Assembly (NCBI RefSeq): GCF_047511655.1
Contig: NC_133397.1
Location: 48,188,001-48,252,000 of the forward strand
Direction: 5' to 3'
Length of the DNA: 64,000 nucleotides
Origin: Castor canadensis
Taxonomy: Eukaryota; Chordata; Mammalia; Rodentia; Castoridae
Shown here: positions 55,521-64,000 of the stretch, piece by piece
Layout of the letters: every line of letters begins with the position of its first letter
How positions within the stretch are numbered: the first letter of the stretch is position 1
Position numbers and translations under genes: made by a program
Notes under the pieces: model-generated
The model's database searches: none
The model's input: only the letters and a program-made list of their open reading frames with translations
What the model was told of the DNA's origin: nothing

Positions 55521-57148
55521 ACCAAAAAAACTGTGTGTGTGTGTGTATTATTGTAGTTTAGTAAGTAAATGTTGTAATAATCGAAGTCACCGGACAAGAC
55601 ATTATTAGTATTTGATTCTATGAACTAAGAATTTGTGAGCCGTGGAAAGAGATCTCCCGCTCATCTCCTCCGCCCTGGCTTCAGTTTTATAACAACAAAT
55701 ACATTGCTTCAGAGGTTTGTGTTAATAGATTTAAAATAAGTTAATTTTATTTCTCATCGACTTAGTTTTAGGTGTTTTGGCCATCATTTCCGTTAATATT
55801 AGTAATTCACTTCCTTGCTCCTTTCGGCTGAACGTTAGTTTCTAAACCAACTCTTAAGTGTAAAATGCCAGCTACAATTTAAATGTTTTGTGAAGTGAAA
55901 AAAGGTGTTTTTAGAACTTAAATTTGATAAAACTTTTTAGAGAGCAGATAAATTTTCCCACGCCCCTATTAATTAAGCCAGTGCGCTGGAAAGCTGTGTT
56001 TCCTTGAGAACTAGTGATTGTTTTGTATTATGTGTATTTTTCTTTTAGTCATACCCCTTCCCCCAAAGAAAACCAAACAACAATAAAACCCAATACAAAT
56101 GTGGTTTTAAGGATTAAAACTGTTGAAGTTCAAACAAATAAATAAATGAACAATGGCAAAGCAGCTTACCTGACACCTTGCTTTCATGAGCTGTTATTAT
56201 TGATTTGTGATTTCCATGCCGATAGAGGGATTATCAGTAACTTTGTTTATGGGTGTTCAGTTTTAAAGTAGTATTTGCCTCTTCCCCTTTGACTTTATCT
56301 TGAGTTGGTACAGTGAGCTCAAGACCCATCTATTGAAATCTCTCATGAAGACAAGTGTATTAGAATCTTTTTGCCACGATTTAACATGACTTTGGATTTA
56401 CAGAGTAAGAGCATTAAATCACCTTTCGGTAATACACTTAAGTACTATATAACCATTTTCATTCAGGCAGTATTGCTTAACAGAGTTAGTCCTATGTGGC
56501 TACAGTTCCATTTCTCACCAGTTGTATGACCTTATCATTCTGAGCCTCAGTTGCTCCACTTATAAAAATTGATAAGCAAGGGCTAAATGTCACAGAAGAT
56601 ATAAGATGTTTATCACAGTACCCAGCACACTACCAGCACTTAAATTTAAATGGTAGATTCAGCTTGATTCAGCCTTTTTCCTTTTAGTTTTCTTTGTACA
56701 AAATACTAATCAACTTTCTTTCAGAACTTCTTGAATCAGTTTTCATCCAGCTGAAAATGCTGGAAAGAAACATTCATATATTTAGCCCACCTTTGTTATC
56801 CTTAAGCCAGTCCAAAATATTAGAACAGTAGTAATTGAGTCATAAACTCAAAAGTAAATGTGCGCATTGAAATCTTGTGACAGAAGTTTGTTACAAAATA
56901 GTCATAGGGAAGTCATAGGGAAGATACATCATAGGTTTTGTTAAGCATTTTTAGATTAGCATAGAAATAAAAATATGAAGTTAATTTTTTGTGGTTGTAA
57001 CAACTGAAGCTATATGAGGTTGCACTGAAGACATACCACATTCTAGAAGTATGGTTCTATCACGTATAGCTCTACAGCTACAATATAATGGAAGAAAAGG
57101 AACAGAGGAAAAAGAAATTTCTCTATGTACAACTTTAAAAAAAATACT
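55521..57148. other. Intergenic sequence upstream of PNPT1
   Basis: AT-rich DNA beyond the PNPT1 CpG island, with a short TG run at about 55531-55547. I saw no gene or recognisable repeat. Confidence 0.7.
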
Positions 57149-57334
57149 TTACCTCAAAAATCTCAGTGCCTCTAGCTTACTAGGCAGGACTCTATCACTT
57201 GATCCATGCCCCCAGTCCTTTTCATTTTAGCTATTTTTCAGGTAGAGTCTCCATTTATTGCCTGGAGCCACAATCTTTCTTTTTACACCTTCTTCATAGT
57301 GAGATTACAGGTGTGAGCCACCTCACCAGCCCTC
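57149..57334 (-). mobile_element. Diverged B1-ID SINE
   Basis: Inverted element with weakened ID half and B1 half ending GAGATTACAGGTGTGAGCCA. Confidence 0.7.
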
Positions 57335-57847
57335 TATGATATTTGAAGGACATTAGAGTTGATCCAATTAAAATCCGCTAGCAGTATTTCTCAGACCTCC
57401 TTTTCAATTTTTTCATACTTAAATGAACCTGCATCAAAAAATGCCACTGTGTGCTGAGCAGCAATTTCATTTAAGTAAAGCATCATTGCGTTGTTATGCT
57501 TAATTAAAATATAATTTGGTTTGCAGTATGGCTTAGATAGTATATACATTTACTTCTAAAAGCTATATATAACCAAGTCCATATCTTGTTGTAAACTTGT
57601 ATATACTTATAATAACATTATAATTGAAAGTATCAACAGACTCTGAGGAATATATGAGAATGTTTCTCTTACGAGGATATAGGCCATTCAACTTTAAGAA
57701 ACATTGCCTTATACCATTGCTAGAGGGAGCTTTATAAATTACAAATATAATTGTGTCTCAATTCTGATTAAATTTCTTCAGTAGCTTCCTCAGTTTTTTT
57801 TGCGGGGGGAGGTGTTTGTTTTTAATTTATATAATAAAATCTAAACT

Positions 57848-58060
57848 GGCCGGGTACTAGTGACTTTCACCTTTAATCCTAGCTACTTGGGAGGCTGAGA
57901 TTGGGAAGAAGGTGGTTTGAGGCCAGACTGGGCAAAAGTTCATGAGATCTCATCTCCAAAATAGCCAGAGCCAAATGGCCTGAAGGTGTGACTCAGCAGT
58001 AGAGCACCTGCTTTGCAAGTGTGAAACCCTAAGTTCAAATCCCAGTTCCACCAAAATCAA
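57848..58060 (+). mobile_element. B1-ID dimeric SINE
   Basis: One of the cleanest full dimers: B1 half (CTACTTGGGAGGCTGAGATT), then ID half (ACTCAGCAGTAGAGCACCTG), then an A/TCAA tail. Confidence 0.88.
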
Positions 58061-58679
58061 TCAGTCAATCAATAAAATCCAAACTGCTTTTCATGGCCTA
58101 TAAACATTTCCTTTCCTAGCTAGTCTCATTAGCTTCTATGTACTACTCTATTTCTCCATCTCCTCATGTTATACTCTGAGTAAACTGAGATTATTCCTTT
58201 GCAACATGCCTCTGTGCTTGGTACTTTCTCCCTTCCCATGTGTCAATCTGGCAAACTTGGTGCTTAGTACTATCCTCTTTGACTTCCTAGGCAGACTTAC
58301 AGATACAATTCTGTCATTCTATGTTATTCATTTATTTCTATAGACATGAATTTATCCATGGAATTGTATGGGAAGATAGGTAGTACATTGTTTAAAAGTG
58401 CTTGCTCTTGACAGCAGATCACCTGGGTTTGAATCTCACCTCTTTCATCTTCTAATTATGTGGGACTTGGTAAGTTAGTACTCTTCCTATGCCTCAGTTT
58501 ACTTATTATAATGGGAATAATAATAATACCTCTTAGGGCTGTTATGCAGGTTTAAATGTAATCTTATTTTATGAAACTAAATATCATCCCTGTTACATAG
58601 AAAACATAACGTGTTGTAACATTTACTGAATACCTACTGTATTAGTTATCTTCCACTGATGCCTCCTATTGGCAGGCAG

Positions 58680-58714
<35 letters not shown>

Positions 58715-59509
58715 GAGGGAGGAGACAGAAAGAGAGACAGAAAGTGAGAAGGAGCTTATCTTCCCCACTCATTCCACCAACTCAGCCCATTTCTCTGGAT
58801 ATACCATATAGAGACAACCAGGATTAATGCTTTATTAATTCTTTACACATTCCTTATTCCAGTCAAGGTCATACCTAAAACTAAGCAACATCACACTTTC
58901 TTTAATGCCAGGCACTGTGCATAAAGGGGATATATTGGTATTATAGGGTACAGGCCCTGCTTTATGGAGCCTAATTTGAGAGACTGACATACAACCAAAC
59001 AAACAGATAAACAGGTATGTTAGAATGTGATTAATGCTAAGAAGGAAATAAAGTAGGTGCAAAGATAGAGAATAATGGGATAGAAGGAAAATGTCTTTTA
59101 AATATGGTGGGCAGGCAAAGCCTTCCCAAGGAGAAGATATTTAAGCTAAACTGAATGATGAGAAGAAGACAGCTCAACTTCTGAAATGGGGCCAAGTGGG
59201 AGAAGTGACTTATAGTGAGAGGGTTGTCTCTGAGTCGGGAAAGAATTTGGCTAGTGTGCTAAATAGTTATAAACTGGAATGTGAGTAATATGAGGTAGGA
59301 TAGTAAGGTAGATCTGGTACAGGGTTTGGGAAAATACTGAAACGTTTAAACAGTGAAAGAGCATGAGTTGGTCACTCTGGCTGCCAAGTCTAGAGCAGGA
59401 CAAGAGAGAAGTGTAAAGTAGATTTGGAATACATTTTAGAGGTGGAATTGGTAGGACTTGATGAGGAATTGGAGATAAGGAGGGAGAAATTGTGAGTAAT
59501 AAGTGGCTC
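58061..59509. other. Intergenic sequence with no gene
   Basis: AT-rich sequence with a (CA)n array and possible fragments of old repeats near 58625-58680. I saw no coding signal. Confidence 0.6.
58682..58713. repeat. (CA)n microsatellite
   Basis: About 15 AC units followed by a purine-rich stretch. Confidence 0.95.
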
Positions 59510-59848
59510 TGTTGCGGGAGTTTGATAACTGAGATATGGGATTCTTGAGGCAATTAGCAGGAAGCAACGTTTTATTGTGCCAGCACTGACTCAGCAGACT
59601 CATGTCCAAAGACTGAGCCCCAAGAACAAAGGGGTCTCACCTTATATACCCTTGCAAGCAGGTTACAGAAGCAAAAAGCAAAGTCTAATACATATATGGT
59701 TATATTTAATTTTATTGGCTACTTTACCCTTCCTGGTTGTCTGTCTTTTAGTTGGGGATGCTAAAAGGAAGTACCAGCAAAAGATAAGAGTACAAAAGGA
59801 GAGACAAATTAAAAGTAGGGAACCATGATTCCTTGCGTCCCTCTGTCA
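59510..59848 (-). mobile_element. Probable solo LTR of an endogenous retrovirus-like element
   Basis: On the minus strand the unit starts TGACAG and ends CAACA. A TATATAAG box (59643-59650) lies about 70 bp upstream of AATAAA (59571-59576), as in U3-R-U5 layout. The direct repeat GTGGCT flanks it, but is set off by one base on each side. No viral coding sequence was seen. The boundaries are tentative. Confidence 0.5.
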
Positions 59849-60831
59849 GGTGGCTTCACTTGGTGTGAGCTCTCACTCCAATCATACCACTGCTTCTTCC
59901 TGCTGCATCTGCCTTAACAGCTTCTCATCATTGCTTTACTCAGTGCCTCACCATTCTGTTATTTCCTGGAACCTGTCCTCTGGGGTGTAAATAGTCCTTT
60001 CTTTGAATTCTCTTCAGAATTCATGCACACTTGTTTCCTGATTCTTTTTGCAATGCTTTTTAGAGAGAGTCTCTTTCCTTGCTCTTGCTCCTCTTCCAGC
60101 AGCAGATAATTGTTATTTGGTATGGAAGTTTATTAGCCTGCAGGAGAGAGGTGAGGGGGCTTGCTTCTCTCTGTTGCTCTCATTAACCCTCAGTCTTTTG
60201 CAGACACTATGTCTCTGGGTCTTGGGTGGTGGTGGCATTCTCATTGGTCATCTCAGCTTTAATTCTGGACCCAACCTGTATCCTGTCGTTTTCCAGGGGT
60301 AGAGAGGGTTGTTTTCTGTTCCTTCCTCCTACTGCAATGAGTTTTCACAGTGCCTTAATTAGGGTAACAGTGTTCCTTGCCTTCCCACAGTGCCTAAAGA
60401 AGGCTTCTATTCCTTTGGGGGCATAGGGAAGAAGGAGGCAGCAGGGCTTCTGCCATTCCCACTGTGACTACTGTCCTCTTTTCCCATGTCTGCACAGGAG
60501 AGACTCTTCCTCAGGATTCTTTTTCTTACTCTAGTGCTGTTTTTGTGGATACCTACTAAGATTCGTGGAGAAGAGCTTGAGAGTGGTTGCAAGTTCCTCT
60601 TGTGTCTGTGGCCTCTGTATTCTCTGAGTAGCTGGCTTAGTTGACTTGGACCAGAACACCATAGAAGGTGGTCTAAAAAATTCTCATGCTTCTGGAGACT
60701 TTTATTTCTTACCCTTCTATAGGCTGAGAAGTCTAAGATCAGGGCACTGGCCAGTGAGGTTCCAGGTGAGAACCTTCTTCCTGGCTTATAGGTGGCTACT
60801 TTCTCTCTGTGTCCTCACATGGGGCATGGTT

Positions 60832-60837
<6 letters not shown>
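59849..60837. other. Intergenic sequence, possibly more old LTR-type repeat
   Basis: Open frames here have no recognisable family. The stretch 60650-60830 resembles an old interspersed repeat (GGCACTGGCCAGTGAGGTTC, GTGTCCTCACATGGGGCATG) whose name I cannot fix. Confidence 0.45.
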
Positions 60838-61070
<233 letters not shown>

Positions 61071-61701
61071 TTCAACTGAATTTTCAGTTAGTCCAGCTTT
61101 GTTGTTGTTACTCTTATTGTTTTTGTGGGCATAAGGGTGGCATGCTCTTTCCAGAGCATAAGCTAGGAACTTACCAATACAATTCAGGACCGCTCCTTTG
61201 GATTAGTCCAGAAAGGTGAAAAAAATAATATATAACTTGTTCTTTCACTAATTTTTAGCCTCCTCATGCTTCTATAATTTTTTTTAGTAGTTGTCCAGAA
61301 TTGGAACAGAAGGGAGTAGAAGAGAGATGGAAGAATTCAATTCCCAGAGCAATAGAGTTCTTGTTTGACTAATGCTGGCTAGTTTTCATGTCTACCATGA
61401 GCACAGGCAACAAAAAATTGGCTGTGCTATAGGAAGTAGGTGTAGGTTATCTGGGTGATATTTGCTGGGACCACCAAACCACACAGTTTCCTGATCCAGA
61501 TGCTCTCCGTGTGACCTTTTGTGACCCTTTCAGCCTCTTCTCCTGGTGCTCTGTTGCACTGCTTCTTATTGCTGAGATCCTTTTGCCTTAGCTCTTAGCC
61601 CTTTTGGGTAAGGTGCCTTCAAAATGGATTTCTTGGGTTTTCATGTCCCACAGACTCATGCATCCATTCCTTCAAAATGATCTTCCTTCCTTCCTTTTCC
61701 T
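61071..61701. other. Intergenic sequence with no recognised feature
   Basis: I see no coding signal or clear repeat between the purine tract and the next SINE. Confidence 0.6.
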
Positions 61702-62022
61702 TTTTTCTTTCTGATTGTACTGAGGTTTGAACTCCTTGCACTTGCTAGGCAGGTGCTTTACCACTTGAGTCACATCTCTAGCCCTTTTTGCTCTGGTTAT
61801 TTTGGAGACAGGTCACTTTTTCCCCAGGTTGGCCTGGTCCGTGATTTTCCTATTTATGCTTCCTGCAGCAGCTGATATAACAGGCATGAACTACCACGCC
61901 CGACTATTGGTTGTGATGAGATCTCATGAACTTTTGGCCCAAGGTGTCCTCAAACCTTGATCCTCCCGATCTCAGCCTCCTGAGTAACTTACAGGTATAA
62001 GCCGATGGCAACTGGCTTGACC
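61702..62022 (-). mobile_element. Long composite B1-ID SINE
   Basis: Inverted ID end (TGAGGTTTGAACTCCTTGCA), middle segment and B1 units ending near CTTACAGGTATAAGCC. It has the same architecture as the copies at 4369 and 24131. Confidence 0.75.
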
Positions 62023-63485
62023 TCTTTTCTTGTCCTGCCATTTCAGATGGCTCCAGTCAGTCTTTGCCTTCCAAATTTGCTGTGTAAGAAAACACCAGTG
62101 TCTATTCTTACATGCTCTGATATGGATATTTTGAGGTTGCACGATGGTCTACCATCCAAAATTTAGTTTGTACATCAAGACTGATGATGTCATACATTCA
62201 CTTTTAAAAGGGTATGAAAAGTTTATTGATGTTTTTACATAACAAGGCTTTCAGGGGATAGCAAGATAGGTTTTCAAAATCTGGTTTGAAATGGCTTAAG
62301 AGAGAAGAGAAAGGAGACTGATTTGGGGTTTTTATTATGGTCTGGTGTGAGGGTCCTAAGCATGAGTGAGCAGATGTGCCTTGAATCTCCCACAGGTGCC
62401 AAAGGAGGGAGCACATAAATTTTCTTACCAGCTTGCACACATGAGGGCACAAGGGGAAGGGGGAGTAATGAGGTTTAAGAATATATGACAATCAAACATC
62501 AAAAAGTGGATTTAAATTCTATGAGAGTCCTTTAGCTCTAGGGGACATATGCTAAGACTTCCTAAGAACACTCTTTCTGTGCTTGGTTTTGAAACCATGG
62601 GGAAGGGCAGAGAAAGGAGATTTATTACATGACTTGGGACATGCAGTGGGAAAAGGGAGAGTAAACACTCAGCCCATCTTTAGCCATCTTCAGGGTATAT
62701 ACACAAGCTATAGATTTTCTGCTTTTTTTTTTTTACAATTTTAAATGCTTTACTATATTTAATTTACAATAACTTCATGCATGAGGAAAACTAATAACTA
62801 TAAAAAATACCTTGTCCTAAGCTAGATAGCATATGTGGGCTTTGGCCTATGTGATTTTGAATCCTGGGCTCCTAATCATTTATCCCCTATATAAATAAAA
62901 TAGTACAAAAATATTTTAAAATGAATCTAGGCCTCAAGATTATAGTAAAAATATATATTAAGAACTATAGAAAGGCAATTTTTTTGTTACTTGAAAAGAT
63001 CTTTTTTTTCCATTTCCACGAGCCATCACTTTATTTCATTTATTTATTTAATTATTATTGTACTGGGGATACCTTATGACATTTACTAAAGTTCTTACAA
63101 TATATCATAGTTGAATTCACCCCCACCACCATTCTCCTTTAGCTCTTCTTCCCCATTTCTGGAACAGTTTCAATAGGTCTCATTTTTCCATTTTCATACA
63201 TGAGTACATAATATTTGCACCCATACTCGCTTTCCCATGCCCTTTCCCTACATCTTCCCCTTTCCCACTGGTGCCAACCCAGAAAGGACCTGTTTTACCT
63301 TCCTGTTCTCTGTTTTTGATAGAAAACATTTTTGTTTGTATAAGATAGTTATTCAGAGAGATTCATTATGACTTTTCCATATATTTATGTATTATAACCC
63401 AAATTGGTTCATCCACTCTGTTTTTCTCCTTTCTACCTTAGTTCTCTTCTTACGGTAATTTCAACAGGTTTAAAAATTCTATATT
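62023..63485. other. Intergenic sequence with no gene
   Basis: Mostly AT-rich. The part after about 63030 (TTATTGTACTGGGGATACCT onward) may be an old L1 fragment on the minus strand next to the clearer L1 end. No coding signal was seen. Confidence 0.5.
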
Positions 63486-64000
63486 CATTCTTTTTTTTTA
63501 TTATTCATATGTGCATACAAGGCTTGGGTCATTTCTCCCCCCTGCCCCCACCTCCTCCCTTACCACCCACTCCGCCCCCTCCCTCTCCCCACTACCCCCT
63601 CAATACCCAGCAGAAACTATTTTGCCCTTATTTCTAATTTTGTTGTAGAGAGAGTATAAGCCATAATAGGAAGGAACAAGGGTTTTTGCTGGTTGAGATA
63701 AGGATAGCTATACAGGGAGTTGACTCACATTAATTTCCTGTGCGTGTGTGTTACCTTCTAGGTTAATTCTTTTTGATCTCACCTTTTCTCTAGTTCCTGG
63801 TCCCCTTTTCCTATTGGCCTCAGTTGCTTTTAAGGTATCTGCTTTAGTTTCTCTGCGTTAAGGGCAACAAATGCTAGCTAATTTTTTAGGTGTCTTACCT
63901 ATTCTCACCCCTCCCTTGTGTGCTCTCGCTTTTATCATGTGCTCAAAGTCCAATCCCATTGTTGTGTTTGCCCTTGATCTAATGTCCACATATGAGGGAG
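63486..64000 (-). mobile_element. LINE-1 3' end, inverted, runs off right edge
   Basis: T-rich start, TTATTATTCATATGTGCATA, the C-rich (inverted G) tract and the 3' UTR continue to the edge. The sequence matches the inverted 3' UTR of the full-length L1 and would continue into ORF2 beyond the window. Confidence 0.93.

Overview
This is a window of nuclear DNA from a mammal. It has long AT-rich introns, two CpG-rich promoters, and many SINEs and LINE-1 copies. The dominant SINEs are dimers of a B1-like half and a tRNA-derived ID-like half, plus ID-like monomers. That pattern points to a rodent, probably outside the mouse/rat group. A beaver-like (castorimorph) or squirrel-related species is my best guess, but the sequence alone does not prove it.

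Two protein genes are present, both on the minus strand. The window's left part (1-8147) holds the 5' end of PPP4R3B (SMEK2), a regulatory subunit of protein phosphatase 4. Coding exons 1 and 2 are visible, and the gene runs off the left edge. Its CpG-rich promoter covers about 7500-9480. The centre (13873-55340) holds a complete PNPT1 gene, which encodes mitochondrial polynucleotide phosphorylase. I placed all 28 coding exons by codon phase and splice sites. They sum to 2355 bp, giving 784 residues and a stop with no frameshift or nonsense codon. The PNPT1 promoter sits in a second CpG-rich patch (about 54750-55520) and carries a perfect interferon-stimulated response element. From memory, this tandem PPP4R3B-PNPT1 order matches human chromosome 2p16.

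The rest is intronic or intergenic. PNPT1 intron 13 contains a complete but dead 7-kb LINE-1 (33619-40676) inside a much older L1. It has target-site duplications, one frameshift in ORF1 and two TGA stops in ORF2. Several extremely short L1 3' ends (about 70-210 bp) with clean duplications lie in other introns. The 8.7 kb upstream of PNPT1 hold SINEs, a probable solo LTR, a 230-bp pure purine (GA/GAA) tract and an inverted L1 3' end at the right edge. I saw no convincing additional protein gene there.

There is no CRISPR array, operon or prokaryotic feature. The most interesting signals are two GC-AG introns (one in each gene), the interferon element, a 350-bp AT repeat pressed against a PNPT1 splice acceptor, the nested L1 history with a possible 3' transduction, and a ZNF143/THAP11-type site 1.3 kb upstream of PPP4R3B.
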